Assembly: GCF_024438035.1 (NCBI RefSeq)
Contig: NZ_JANFQF010000028.1
Coordinates: forward strand, 1-64,000
Reading direction: 5' to 3'
Length of the DNA stretch: 64,000 nt
Source: Rhodococcus tibetensis
GTDB lineage: Bacteria; Actinomycetota; Actinomycetes; Mycobacteriales; Mycobacteriaceae
This document shows positions 34,462 through 42,845 of this stretch, one piece after another; the stretch's first letter is position 1; each line of letters opens with the position of its first letter. The position numbers and the translations under genes are program-made. The notes below the pieces were generated by a model, which worked only from the letters and a program-made list of their open reading frames with translations, did not search any database and was not told the origin of the DNA.

Positions 34462-35301
34462 ATGCAGAACACTAGTCCGGGTCGGAAGGCGGGAAGCGCG
34501 ATCACCCGGCCTTCATACCCTCTGGAATCGGTCGACAATGTGCTGCGGCTGCTGCAGCTGCTCCGCGACGTCGGCGCTCTACGACTGAAAGACGCAGCCG
34601 AGGAACTCGGAACCGCGCCGTCCACCGCACACCGGTTGCTGGCCATGCTCGTCTACCGGGGATTCGCCGTGCAGGACGAGAAACGTCGCTACCACCCCGG
34701 ACCGGCGATGGGGGTGGGTCCAGCGCGATACGACTGGACCCGCGAACTGACCGACGTATGCCGACCACACCTGGATGCGCTGGCCACACTGACCGGCGAG
34801 ACGGTCAACCTGGTCATCCGTGTGGGGTCCCAGGTGCGATTCCTCTACTCGGCCGAGGCGGTATCCATGTTGCGGGTGGGGGACCGGCAGGGCCAGGTAC
34901 TGCCCGCCGAACGTACCGCCGGAGGGCGGATCTTGTTGGCCGAGCTACCCCGGCACACCCTCGAGCAGCTCTATCTGAGGCCGGCCGCGGAACCGCACGT
35001 AGATCCGCGGCCGGATCCGAGTTATGACGTGGACCGTCGGTTCTCACCGGGGGAGTTCGAGATATTCGCCAGCGAACTGGCGGCGGCGCACACCGTAGGA
35101 TTTGCGGTGAATGTCGAGCAGACGGAGGCCGGGGTCGCCGCGTTCGGACTGACACTGCGCAACGGCCGGCGTCGGTCGATCGCCGCGCTCACAGCGTCCG
35201 TGCCGACAACCCGGTACCGGCAACACCTACACGGTCCTCTAATCGCCCAGATGCGCAGCGTCGCGCGTGACATCGAGATCGAGATCGCGCACACCGGCTG
35301 A
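34462..35301 (+). CDS. IclR family transcriptional regulator of the gentisate genes
   Basis: A 279-residue protein. The N-terminal winged helix reads Ser-Val-Asp-Asn-Val-Leu-Arg-Leu-Leu, Leu-Lys-Asp-Ala-Ala-Glu-Glu-Leu, Ser-Thr-Ala-His-Arg-Leu-Leu-Ala-Met-Leu, and the effector domain contains Thr-Ala-Gly-Gly-Arg-Ile-Leu-Leu-Ala and Val-Glu-Gln-Thr-Glu-Ala-Gly-Val. It resembles GenR of Corynebacterium glutamicum, an IclR regulator that controls gentisate genes there (established for that species). It lies 102 nt upstream of the gentisate dioxygenase gene with a perfect inverted repeat between. Start at 34462 is preferred because TATAGT precedes it at a distance that fits leaderless transcription; 34369 is the alternative. 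Confidence 0.85.
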   Translation: MQNTSPGRKAGSAITRPSYPLESVDNVLRLLQLLRDVGALRLKDAAEELGTAPSTAHRLLAMLVYRGFAVQDEKRRYHPGPAMGVGPARYDWTRELTDVCRPHLDALATLTGETVNLVIRVGSQVRFLYSAEAVSMLRVGDRQGQVLPAERTAGGRILLAELPRHTLEQLYLRPAAEPHVDPRPDPSYDVDRRFSPGEFEIFASELAAAHTVGFAVNVEQTEAGVAAFGLTLRNGRRRSIAALTASVPTTRYRQHLHGPLIAQMRSVARDIEIEIAHTG

Positions 35302-35313
35302 GCCGACGCCCAG

Positions 35314-35330
35314 ATTCCGTAGAACGGAAT
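35314..35330. promoter_or_regulatory. Putative IclR-family operator upstream of gentisate genes
   Basis: ATTCCGT-aga-ACGGAAT, a perfect 7-bp inverted repeat with a 3-nt spacer, 74 nt upstream of the gentisate dioxygenase ATG. The TTCCG...CGGAA form fits known IclR-family sites. Confidence 0.7.
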
Positions 35331-35403
35331 TTAATAACTCCTTCGATGCTGTCGTGCCTACGTTGAGCACGACGTCGCACGCGAGTGCTCACGAGGAGAA
35401 GCC

Positions 35404-36474
35404 ATGACTACCGCCCACGCCAACGATTCAGAACTGGATCGGCTGTACGCCGATTTCGAAACCGAGCACCTGAATCCGTTGTGGACCCAGCTCGGTGATC
35501 TGATGCCGATGACGCCGGCGTCGCGGGCGGTGCCGTTCGTGTGGAAGTGGTCGACGTTGTATCCGTTGGCGCAGCGGGCCGGGGATCTGGTGCCGGTCGG
35601 TCGTGGCGGCGAGCGGCGCGCCATTGCGCTAGCCAATCCCGGTTTGGGTGGGGTGCCGTATGTGACACCGACGTTGTGGGCGGCCATCCAGTATTTGGGC
35701 CCGAAGGAGGTGGCCCCCGAGCATCGGCACGCGCAGAACGCATTCCGGTTCGTCGTCGAGGGGGAGGGGGTATGGACGGTCATCAACGGGGACCCGGTCG
35801 CGATGCGGCGCGGCGACTTCCTGCTCACCCCGGGCTGGCACTTCCACGGCCACCACAACGAAACGGATCAGCCGATGGCCTGGATCGACGGCCTCGACAT
35901 CCCGTTCGTGCACTACACCGACACCGGGTTCTTCGAATTCGGGTCCGAGAACGTCACCGACGACTCCACCCCGGATGCTTCCCGGTCGGAACGCCTATGG
36001 GCGCACCCAGGGCTGCGGCCACTGGTCGGGTTGGACGCGAAAACCAGTTCGCCGATCGCGGCGTACCGGTGGGAGCACACCGACGCCGCACTGCGCGAGC
36101 AACTGCAACTCGAGGACGAGGGGTTTGCGGCGACCACCGAACCCGGCCACGCCGCGGTCCGGTACACCAACCCCACCACCGGCGGCGACGTGATGCCCAC
36201 GATCCGCGCCGAGTTCCACCGCCTCCGCGCCGGCGCGCGCACGCGGCCGCGCCGCGATGTCGGGTCGACGGTGTATCAGGTGTTCGAAGGATCCGGCCGG
36301 TTCCTCCTCGGCGGCCAGACCCGCGGGGTCGGCATGGGCGACATGATCGTCGTCCCGTCGTGGACGCAGTGGTCGATCCAGGCCGATACCCAGTTCGACC
36401 TGTTTGCGTTTTCCGACGCCCCGATCGTCGAGCGCCTGCACTTTGATCGCACGTTCATTTCCGAAGGAGCCTGA
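35404..36474 (+). CDS. Gentisate 1,2-dioxygenase
   Basis: A 356-residue bicupin that opens the gentisate ring between C1 and C2 to give maleylpyruvate, using Fe(II) and O2. The first cupin has Pro-Glu-His-Arg-His-Ala-Gln-Asn-Ala (two His ligands) and Trp-His-Phe-His-Gly-His-His (third His). Other family landmarks are Leu-Ala-Asn-Pro-Gly-Leu, Thr-Pro-Thr-Leu-Trp-Ala-Ala-Ile-Gln-Tyr, and the second cupin Val-Tyr-Gln-Val-Phe-Glu-Gly-Ser-Gly. GAGGAG precedes the ATG. It is first in a three-gene operon with fumarylpyruvate hydrolase and maleylpyruvate isomerase, under the IclR-type operator. The C-terminal coding region has a damaged copy at 28010-28264. Confidence 0.95.
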   Translation: MTTAHANDSELDRLYADFETEHLNPLWTQLGDLMPMTPASRAVPFVWKWSTLYPLAQRAGDLVPVGRGGERRAIALANPGLGGVPYVTPTLWAAIQYLGPKEVAPEHRHAQNAFRFVVEGEGVWTVINGDPVAMRRGDFLLTPGWHFHGHHNETDQPMAWIDGLDIPFVHYTDTGFFEFGSENVTDDSTPDASRSERLWAHPGLRPLVGLDAKTSSPIAAYRWEHTDAALREQLQLEDEGFAATTEPGHAAVRYTNPTTGGDVMPTIRAEFHRLRAGARTRPRRDVGSTVYQVFEGSGRFLLGGQTRGVGMGDMIVVPSWTQWSIQADTQFDLFAFSDAPIVERLHFDRTFISEGA

Positions 36475-37134
36475 AACCTCATGAAGCTTGCCACCTTGCG
36501 CCACGATGGGACCACCGTCGCCGTCCGTGTCGATTCCGACACCACAGCCACGATCATCGACGGGTATCCGGACCTGTCGGCGTTGTTGGGCGTCCCGGAC
36601 TGGAAGACGATCGCGCAGAACGCCTCCGGTGCCACCGTCGACCTCGATGGTGCGGATTACGCACCCGTGGTCCCGAACCCGGGGAAGATCATCTGCGTCG
36701 GGTTGAACTACGTCAACCACATCCAGGAGATGGGCCGGGACCTGCCGGAGTATCCGACCCTGTTCGCGAAGTTCAAGGAAGCGTTGACCGGCCCGTACGA
36801 CGACGTGGTCGTCCCGTCGTATGCGGCCGCGCGGTTGGATTGGGAGGGGGAGTTGGCGTTCGTCGTCGGTAAACCGGCCTATCAGGTCGCGGAGGCCGAG
36901 GCGGAGTCCTACATCGCCGGGTATTCGGTGATGAACGATTACACGATGCGCGATTACCAGTACCGGACGCTGCAGTGGGATCAGGGCAAGACGTTCGAGA
37001 AGACCAGCGGTTTCGGGCCGTTCCTGACGACCACCGACTCCTACACGTTCGGTGGGACCCTGGTCACCACACTGGAGGGGCAGGTGGTGCAGTCCACCAC
37101 GACCGACGATCTGGTCTTCACCCCGGCCAAACTC
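36436..37134 (+). repeat. Direct repeat, partner of 28226-28919
   Basis: Covers the last 13 codons of the gentisate dioxygenase, the 6-nt gap and most of the fumarylpyruvate hydrolase. This copy lies in intact genes and is presumably the functional one; the other copy is truncated. Confidence 0.85.
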
Positions 37135-37308
37135 ATCGAATACATCTCGCACATCGTGACGTTGCAGCCCGGTGATGTGGTGATCACCGGCACCCCGGGC
37201 GGGGTCGGGCACGCGCGCAAGCCCGGTCTCTACATTCAGGACGGTCAGACCGTCGAGGTCACCATCGAGGGCCTGGGCACCGTCCGCAACACGACGATCG
37301 TCAAGTAG
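36481..37308 (+). CDS. Fumarylpyruvate hydrolase (FAH family)
   Basis: A 275-residue FAH-fold enzyme that splits fumarylpyruvate to fumarate and pyruvate. Visible features: Cys-Val-Gly-Leu-Asn-Tyr-Val-Asn-His near residue 75, metal ligands in Trp-Glu-Gly-Glu-Leu-Ala-Phe-Val and Asn-Asp-Tyr-Thr-Met-Arg-Asp-Tyr-Gln, and the C-terminal Gly-Asp-Val-Val-Ile-Thr-Gly-Thr-Pro-Gly-Gly-Val-Gly. The ribosome-binding site GAAGGAG lies inside the end of the dioxygenase gene. The FAH family is broad, but placement between gentisate dioxygenase and maleylpyruvate isomerase fixes the role. Confidence 0.93.
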   Translation: MKLATLRHDGTTVAVRVDSDTTATIIDGYPDLSALLGVPDWKTIAQNASGATVDLDGADYAPVVPNPGKIICVGLNYVNHIQEMGRDLPEYPTLFAKFKEALTGPYDDVVVPSYAAARLDWEGELAFVVGKPAYQVAEAEAESYIAGYSVMNDYTMRDYQYRTLQWDQGKTFEKTSGFGPFLTTTDSYTFGGTLVTTLEGQVVQSTTTDDLVFTPAKLIEYISHIVTLQPGDVVITGTPGGVGHARKPGLYIQDGQTVEVTIEGLGTVRNTTIVK

Positions 37309-37313
37309 GAGGC

Positions 37314-38033
37314 GTGAGTTTCCACGATCTTCCGCTGGCTGAGCGGTTGCTGATCGCCCGCCGTGGCACCGCATATTTCGCGCAGCGCCTCGCTGAGCTG
37401 TCCGACACCGACCTCGACGGTGACACCGTCTTGTCTGGGTGGTCGCGGCGACACCTGGTCGCGCACGTCGGTTACAACGCGGCCGCGTTGTGCCGGCTGC
37501 TGGACTGGGCCGCCACCGGGGTGCAGACCCCGATGTATGCGTCGCCGGAGCAGCGGGGCCGGGAGATCGCCGAGGGCGCCACCCTGTCGGCGGCGGCGCT
37601 GCGGAACCTCTTCGACCACACCGTCGCCCGGCTCGACGAGAAATGGCGCAACCTGCCCGCCTCGGCGTGGGATGCGCAGGTCCGCACCGCGCAGGGACGG
37701 CTCGTGCCGGTGTCGGAGACGGCGTGGATGCGCACCCGGGAGGTGTGGATCCACGCCGTCGACCTCGACAACGGCGGCCGGTTCGGCGACTTCCCCGGCG
37801 TGGTCCTCGAGTCGCTGCTCACCGACATCGTCGGGATGTGGCGGCGCAAGGACCTCGGCGCCGGACTCGTGCTCGAGATCAACGGCAGCGCGCCGATTGC
37901 ACTAAGCCCAGAGTCGCCGACCACAACGAAGATCTCCGGGCCGCCCTCGGCCGTGGTGCGGTGGGCCGCGGGCCGTGGAGCCGTCGGCGTGGCCATCGAC
38001 GGCGACGCCGGGGAACCGCCGCGCTGGCTGTAA
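37314..38033 (+). CDS. Maleylpyruvate isomerase, mycothiol-dependent
   Basis: A 239-residue DinB-fold enzyme converting maleylpyruvate to fumarylpyruvate with mycothiol. His51 (in His-Leu-Val-Ala-His-Val-Gly-Tyr-Asn), Glu143 and His147 (in Thr-Arg-Glu-Val-Trp-Ile-His-Ala-Val-Asp) line up with the zinc ligands His52, Glu144, His148 known for the C. glutamicum enzyme. GTG at 37314 directly follows AGGAGG, which overlaps the hydrolase stop. Dependence on mycothiol is a strong sign that the host is an actinobacterium. Confidence 0.92.
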   Translation: MSFHDLPLAERLLIARRGTAYFAQRLAELSDTDLDGDTVLSGWSRRHLVAHVGYNAAALCRLLDWAATGVQTPMYASPEQRGREIAEGATLSAAALRNLFDHTVARLDEKWRNLPASAWDAQVRTAQGRLVPVSETAWMRTREVWIHAVDLDNGGRFGDFPGVVLESLLTDIVGMWRRKDLGAGLVLEINGSAPIALSPESPTTTKISGPPSAVVRWAAGRGAVGVAIDGDAGEPPRWL

Positions 38034-38090
38034 CGCCGGAGAGCCGGGGCTTGCTTAACCCGGTCCGCCAACACCAGCGAGGAGTGTCTA

Positions 38091-38258
38091 TTGCTCGGCG
38101 TTACATCATCGTCGAACGGGTCCTGGTTCCGGGAGACTCTCATCGCGGACGGTGAACGCGAGACCGATCAACTGCGCCCCGAACTGGACACTCGCACCAC
38201 ACTGAGCCAAGCGCTGGTCACGTATTCGCAGCACCGCAATGTGAAACTGCGGGAATAG
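38091..38258 (+). CDS. Short hypothetical ORF with TTG start
   Basis: A 55-codon frame beginning TTG, preceded by GAGGAG at 6 nt. The product has Thr-Asp-Gln-Leu-Arg-Pro-Glu-Leu-Asp, then Thr-Thr-Leu-Ser-Gln-Ala-Leu-Val-Thr-Tyr, faintly reminiscent of small ribbon-helix-helix or antitoxin proteins, but no domain can be assigned. It follows the isomerase gene and ends before the DUF1360 gene on the other strand. It may equally be a fragment of a larger lost gene. Confidence 0.3.
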   Translation: MLGVTSSSNGSWFRETLIADGERETDQLRPELDTRTTLSQALVTYSQHRNVKLRE

Positions 38259-38319
38259 CGTCCGACATCGTCGACAACTCCACGGCCGAGTCGGAGGGCC
38301 GGGAGTGCACCGCCGCGAA

Positions 38320-38826
38320 CTAGCCTTCCGCTATGCGTTGGGCGGTGGCATACGAGAGTTGCAGGAAGTCCGCGCCGGCCAGAGCTGCCATCGCGTCGGC
38401 CACCAAGCGTGTCGCCCGGGGCGCGAAGACGTGCCCGATGGTGAACCCGGTGATCACCCAGACGTCGAAGCAGAACGGACAGGTCAGCAATTCGCCGATG
38501 CTGTGCATGATGCCGTCGGAGGCCTGTGGCTTCTCCATCACCTCGCCGGGGCCCCCGTCCCCGGCGTGCTCGGTGAACGGTGCACGGAGCGGTGTGGTGA
38601 TGGCGTCCTTGGTTACCGTTCGGGAAACCTTGTGCGCTGCAAGCGCCGTGATGACGAGTTCGCGCACGGTCATGGCACGCGGAAGTTGCCGGTTGGTGAG
38701 AGCGCCGAGCACTGTGACTACGGCGACGACGAAGGTGTAGATCGCCATCGTCGCCACATAACCGTTGAGTTGGCTGCCGCTGTCGGTCGAATCCCGTTCG
38801 CGCTCGGGGGCGTGTGCCACGTTCAT
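38320..38826 (-). CDS. DUF1360 family membrane protein
   Basis: A 168-residue protein with three hydrophobic segments and the family block Leu-Thr-Cys-Pro-Phe-Cys-Phe-Asp-Val-Trp-Val plus Ala-Gly-Ala-Asp-Phe-Leu-Gln-Leu near the C-terminus. The Cys-Pro-x-Cys motif within a membrane segment suggests redox or metal chemistry, but no function is established. ATG at 38826 with AGAGGA upstream. It is downstream of the DUF5709 gene on the same strand (34-nt gap), so co-transcription is likely. Confidence 0.8.
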   Translation of the reverse strand: MNVAHAPERERDSTDSGSQLNGYVATMAIYTFVVAVVTVLGALTNRQLPRAMTVRELVITALAAHKVSRTVTKDAITTPLRAPFTEHAGDGGPGEVMEKPQASDGIMHSIGELLTCPFCFDVWVITGFTIGHVFAPRATRLVADAMAALAGADFLQLSYATAQRIAEG

Positions 38827-38860
38827 CTGGTTTCCTCTGTTCGCTGTGCCGAGTGTCGAG

Positions 38861-39286
38861 TCAATCCACGATGGGAAAGAAGGAGTCCCTGCCTTCGGGA
38901 GTGCCGTCGATCTGACCTTTGTCGACCCGCGAATCTTCGACGATCACGCCGTCGACCACATCCGCCGACTTGCTGCCGTCGCCCGGCACCTCGACGTCGT
39001 CATCGAGAACTCGGTCGACATCGTCCTCGGTCAGGGACTCGTTCGGCGCGGCTGCCACGGGAATTTCCGGCGGTACCTCGACAGGCACGTCGGGCTCTTC
39101 CTCGGACAGTTTCTGATCGAGAGATTCGCCTTCACGCTCTTCGCGTGGTGTCGTGCCGAACTTGTCGGCTTCACTCCAGTGTTCCGGCGGATCCACGACG
39201 TCGTCGCCGTCGTTGTTCCGTACCTCGTCCGCGTCGAGGCTCTCGGCAGGGTTGAGGGTGTCACCAGGACCGTCTTCGATACTCAT
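38861..39286 (-). CDS. DUF5709-type acidic hypothetical protein
   Basis: A 141-residue, very acidic protein with Asp-Thr-Leu-Asn-Pro-Ala-Glu-Ser-Leu-Asp, Asp-Lys-Phe-Gly-Thr-Thr (shown as Ala-Asp-Lys-Phe-Gly-Thr-Thr), and Arg-Glu-Gly-Glu-Ser-Leu-Asp-Gln-Lys-Leu-Ser-Glu-Glu-Glu-Pro-Asp, the typical DUF5709 pattern. It has no membrane segment and is likely disordered. Function unknown. The ATG at 39286 is chosen by family alignment; a ribosome-binding site is not obvious. Confidence 0.65.
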   Translation of the reverse strand: MSIEDGPGDTLNPAESLDADEVRNNDGDDVVDPPEHWSEADKFGTTPREEREGESLDQKLSEEEPDVPVEVPPEIPVAAAPNESLTEDDVDRVLDDDVEVPGDGSKSADVVDGVIVEDSRVDKGQIDGTPEGRDSFFPIVD

Positions 39287-39329
39287 ACTTGTTGCGTGCC
39301 CGATCGGGTCACCGCCGAAACATCGGCGG

Positions 39330-40499
39330 TCACGGACGGAAAACGGCACGGACACACCCTTCCTGCTTGTTCTTGAACACCTCGTAACCGCGGACTGCCT
39401 TCTCGAGGGGCATGTCGTGGGTGATGAGGTACGACGGATCGAGGTCGCCTTGCTGGATGTAGTCGAACATCCGCGGCATGTACCGCTGACCATGTTGCTG
39501 TGCCGTCCGGATCGTCAGGCTTTTGTTGGTCACCACACCCATGGGGAACTTGTCCCTCAGCCCATAGATGCCGAGGATAGACACGATCCCGCCCTTGCGG
39601 CAGGAGAGGATTGCCTCGCGCAACGGGGTCGCGCGGTCCGATTCGAGCCTCAGGAGTTGTTTGGCGCGATCGTAGAGTTGCTGCAGACCCGTGCCGTGTC
39701 CCTCCATGCCGACAGCGTCGATGCACGCGTCCGGGCCGCGGCCGCCGGTGGTCTCGCGTAGTGCCTCCAACACGCTGTCGACGGACGTGTAATCGATGGT
39801 TTCCGCACCGAATTCCCGGCGCGCCAGTGCAAGTCGCTCGGAGTAGCGATCGATGACGATGACCCGGTCCGCGCCCAGGAGTCGAGCGGTGTGTGCAGCC
39901 ATCAGCCCGACACCGCCGCTGCCCCACACCGCGATCGTGTCACCGGGCGAGATGTCGCAGAAGTCCGCTCCCATGAGGCCGGTGGGTACGGCGTCGGAGA
40001 GGAACAGGGCCTGCTCGTCGGTGATGCCTTCGGGAATGGTGAAGCAGTTGACGTCACCGAACGGCACGCGGATGTACTGCGCGTGGGATCCCTGGTATCC
40101 GCCGAACGGGTGAGTATACCCGTAGATTCCGCCCGTCGGATAGCCGAAAACCGCTTGCTGCAGTTCGGCATTCGGATTCGTCGTGTCACACACCGAGTAC
40201 AAGTCGTGTTCGCAGTACCGGCACGAATTGCATCCGATGAACGATGGAACGACCACGCGGTCACCCACCCTGGTATCCGTGACTTCGGGGCCGACGTCCA
40301 CCACTTCACCCATGAACTCGTGCCCGAACACGTCACCTTCCCGCATGCCCGGCAGGTACCCGTCGATGAAATGAAGGTCGGAACCGCACGTGGTGGTCAA
40401 CCGTACCTGCACGATGACGTCGTGCGGATTGACCAGTTCGGGGTCGTCGACGGTCTCGACCTTCAGGTCGTTGACACCGTTCCAGCAGAGTGCGCGCAT
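39330..40499 (-). CDS. Zinc-dependent alcohol dehydrogenase, glutathione-independent formaldehyde dehydrogenase-like
   Basis: A 389-residue MDR enzyme. Catalytic zinc residues occur in Thr-Cys-Gly-Ser-Asp-Leu-His and Phe-Gly-His-Glu-Phe-Met-Gly; the structural loop is Cys-Asn-Ser-Cys-Arg-Tyr-Cys with a later Cys; the Rossmann motif is Trp-Gly-Ser-Gly-Gly-Val-Gly. Pro-Thr-Gly-Gly-Ile-Tyr-Gly-Tyr and Cys-Ile-Asp-Ala-Val-Gly-Met-Glu are typical of the formaldehyde dehydrogenase (FDH-like) branch common in actinobacteria and proteobacteria. ATG at 40499 with AGGAGA upstream. The SRPBCC gene lies 13 nt upstream on the same strand. Confidence 0.88.
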   Translation of the reverse strand: MRALCWNGVNDLKVETVDDPELVNPHDVIVQVRLTTTCGSDLHFIDGYLPGMREGDVFGHEFMGEVVDVGPEVTDTRVGDRVVVPSFIGCNSCRYCEHDLYSVCDTTNPNAELQQAVFGYPTGGIYGYTHPFGGYQGSHAQYIRVPFGDVNCFTIPEGITDEQALFLSDAVPTGLMGADFCDISPGDTIAVWGSGGVGLMAAHTARLLGADRVIVIDRYSERLALARREFGAETIDYTSVDSVLEALRETTGGRGPDACIDAVGMEGHGTGLQQLYDRAKQLLRLESDRATPLREAILSCRKGGIVSILGIYGLRDKFPMGVVTNKSLTIRTAQQHGQRYMPRMFDYIQQGDLDPSYLITHDMPLEKAVRGYEVFKNKQEGCVRAVFRP

Positions 40500-40512
40500 C
40501 AAATCTCCTAGT

Positions 40513-41043
40513 TCAGCGAGCGGCCTTACGCGCGCTCGGATTGTGCCTGAGGGTGGGCAGTTCGCCGGTCTGCAGCAGCGCGCGTGCGCGGTAGATGGCC
40601 TTGAACAACGCTGCCCCGGTGAGGATGTCGGGTAGGGGTGTCTTCGCCCGGATCGTCATTTCGGTACCGAGATCGTGCGGTGCGTCGCGAAACGTGAGCT
40701 CGATCTCGGGGGAATCGGCTGCGGAGTCCTCGCCCGCCGCAGAGCCGACGAACAGCAGATTGCCGTCCCCCTCGATAAGTGTGGTGTTCCACGTGGTGTG
40801 CTCGTCGGCCCCGACGTTCAGCGTCCACTCGTAGCTACCCGGCTTGGTCGACCGGACCTCGGCCACATCACCGAGCACCTCGGACAAGTTCTCGGGGTCG
40901 CGCCAGAACTGTTCGACCTCCGGGCGGGACCTACTGACCGTCAGCGTCTGACTGTTCCCGCCGCCGCCGGTGGTGGAATCGACCACCTTCCCGACGAGGT
41001 CGGTGAGCTGCCCTCTCGCCTTGTCGATGTAGTGCACGGGCAC
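40513..41043 (-). CDS. SRPBCC family protein (cyclase/dehydrase-like)
   Basis: A 176-residue protein. Residues 30-150 show the START/Bet v1-like pattern Thr-Val-Ser-Arg-Ser-Arg-Pro-Glu-Val-Glu-Gln-Phe-Trp-Arg-Asp-Pro-Glu-Asn-Leu, then Trp-Thr-Leu-Asn-Val, then Ala-Pro-His-Asp-Leu-Gly-Thr-Glu-Met-Thr. GTG start at 41043 follows AAGGGAG. Such proteins often bind hydrophobic ligands. Its position next to the FDH-like dehydrogenase gene is a recurring pairing (recollection). Function unproven. Confidence 0.78.
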   Translation of the reverse strand: MPVHYIDKARGQLTDLVGKVVDSTTGGGGNSQTLTVSRSRPEVEQFWRDPENLSEVLGDVAEVRSTKPGSYEWTLNVGADEHTTWNTTLIEGDGNLLFVGSAAGEDSAADSPEIELTFRDAPHDLGTEMTIRAKTPLPDILTGAALFKAIYRARALLQTGELPTLRHNPSARKAAR

Positions 41044-41201
41044 TCCCTTCGTCTGTTCCTCGCGTTACCCGAAATTTTCGAGGGGAAACAGTCGGAGCGG
41101 GGCGCGTTCACGCCCTGCTGTGGTACCCGCCGGATCGTCGGCCGAATCTGCGGTTTCGTGAGGAGTCGTTCGTCCCGGCGCGGATGGGGTACACGCAGTC
41201 C

Positions 41202-41639
41202 ATGACCGACCAGCAGATCCCGAATCCCCCTGACCATGCGCGGCCTGAGCGAGCGACGGACGAACAGGTCGCTGCGGCCGGGAAGTTATCCGAAGCCCTC
41301 GAGACCGTGGAACGTGCGCGCGGACGTCTGTACGACTTTCACCAGCTGATCGGTCATGCCGATCTGATGCTGGACGAGGCCGTCCAGAAGTTGCGTGAGG
41401 CGGGCCGCGACGACATCGCCGAACAAGTGGAAAAGGAGCTGGTCGGCCGTAACGTCCTGCACGGTCGATGGATGTTCCAGATCGTTGAGGACTTCGACGA
41501 CCACTACTGGTCCACCTTCCGGAGCTGTGAGGCCACCGTGCGCGGTGAACTGTGCGGCGGACGGCGGCACGTATTCGAATCCGAGATGAAGGAGGCCCGT
41601 CGAACGCACGGGCACCCCAGGCACGAGGCCCGGCCGTAG
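41202..41639 (+). CDS. Conserved hypothetical protein
   Basis: A 145-residue soluble protein with a helix-rich core: Ala-Leu-Glu-Thr-Val-Glu-Arg-Ala-Arg-Gly-Arg-Leu-Tyr-Asp-Phe-His and Gln-Leu-Ile-Gly-His-Ala-Asp, then Arg-Trp-Met-Phe-Gln-Ile-Val-Glu-Asp-Phe-Asp-Asp. Resembles proteins annotated as hypothetical in mycobacteria and rhodococci. An alternative start lies at 41184; neither has a clear ribosome-binding site. It is divergent from the SRPBCC gene and 58 nt upstream of the YihY gene. Confidence 0.6.
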   Translation: MTDQQIPNPPDHARPERATDEQVAAAGKLSEALETVERARGRLYDFHQLIGHADLMLDEAVQKLREAGRDDIAEQVEKELVGRNVLHGRWMFQIVEDFDDHYWSTFRSCEATVRGELCGGRRHVFESEMKEARRTHGHPRHEARP

Positions 41640-41697
41640 ATACCGACCCTGTCCCCGCCGCCGTTTCCGGTAGAGAGTTCCCGGGTAGTAGAAGACG

Positions 41698-42771
41698 ATG
41701 GTCGATGAAAAACAAGCCGAACCGGATCCCGATGATCCCCGCAAACCGGACTCGCCGACGGAGCTGACGAAGCCGTCGTGGGGTTACGTCCTGCGGAAGA
41801 CTGCGCACGAGTTCAGCCGCGATCAGTGCACCGATCTCGCTGCGGCGTTGACGTACTACGCCGTTCTGTCACTGTTCCCTGCCCTGCTCGCGCTGGTGTC
41901 GCTTCTCGGCGTGTTCGGGCAGGGACAGCGCACTACCGATTCGGTGTTGCAGATCGTCGACGACCTCGGACCGTCGTCGGCCGTGGACACGCTGCGTGAT
42001 CCCATCGCCCAACTTGTTCAAACACCCACTGCGGGTGTGGCACTCGTGTTCGGACTTCTCGGCGCTGTGTGGTCGGCGTCGGGATACATCGGTGCTTTCG
42101 GTCGTGCCATGAACCGGATGTACGAGGTCGACGAGGGGCGTCCGGTGTGGAAGTTGCGCCCGTTGATGCTGCTGGTCACCCTGATCGGACTTCTGCTCGT
42201 GGCGGCGGCCGCCGTCATGTTGGCGCTGAGCGGGCCCGTTGCTCGTTCGGTCGGTGATGCGATCGGATTCGGCGACTCCGCCCTCACCGTGTGGAACATC
42301 GCGCGGTGGCCGTTCGTGCTGGGAATCGTCGTGGGCGCGGTCGCCATCCTCTACTACGTGACACCCAATGTGAAGCAACCGAAGTTCCGCTGGATCAGTG
42401 CAGGTGCGTTCCTAGCGATCCTGACGTGGATCGTGGCCTCCGTGCTGTTCGGTCTTTACGTCTCGAACTTCGGCAGCTATAACAAGACCTACGGTTCACT
42501 TGCCGGTGTCATCGTCTTTCTGCTGTGGCTGTGGATCACCAACTTGGCGTTGCTGTTCGGGGCCGAGCTCGATTCGGAACTCGAACGGGGCCGGGAACTG
42601 CAAGCCGGGCTGCCGGCAGAGGACGAGTTGCAACTTCCGCCGCGGGACACCCGCGTGTCGGACAAGAACGCCGAGAAGTACCAGAAGTACATCGAGCAGG
42701 GACGAGCACTTCGAGAGAGCGACGGGAACACGACAGAACCGGACGCGGTGCCGGAAGAACAACAGCGCTAA
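41698..42771 (+). CDS. YihY/BrkB family inner-membrane protein
   Basis: A 357-residue membrane protein with about six hydrophobic helices and the family motifs Leu-Ala-Ala-Ala-Leu-Thr-Tyr-Tyr-Ala-Val-Leu-Ser-Leu-Phe-Pro, Tyr-Tyr-Val-Thr-Pro-Asn-Val and Ser-Tyr-Asn-Lys-Thr-Tyr-Gly-Ser. Formerly mislabelled ribonuclease BN. The C-terminal 65 residues are charged and cytoplasmic. Function unknown; possibly a transporter-like or envelope protein. Confidence 0.9.
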   Translation: MVDEKQAEPDPDDPRKPDSPTELTKPSWGYVLRKTAHEFSRDQCTDLAAALTYYAVLSLFPALLALVSLLGVFGQGQRTTDSVLQIVDDLGPSSAVDTLRDPIAQLVQTPTAGVALVFGLLGAVWSASGYIGAFGRAMNRMYEVDEGRPVWKLRPLMLLVTLIGLLLVAAAAVMLALSGPVARSVGDAIGFGDSALTVWNIARWPFVLGIVVGAVAILYYVTPNVKQPKFRWISAGAFLAILTWIVASVLFGLYVSNFGSYNKTYGSLAGVIVFLLWLWITNLALLFGAELDSELERGRELQAGLPAEDELQLPPRDTRVSDKNAEKYQKYIEQGRALRESDGNTTEPDAVPEEQQR

Positions 42772-42845
42772 TTTCATCAGCGGCATTTCCGCGGGCGGAT
42801 TTTCTCGTCCGATCGCGTGTGGATCGCTGACCCGAGCAGAGACGA

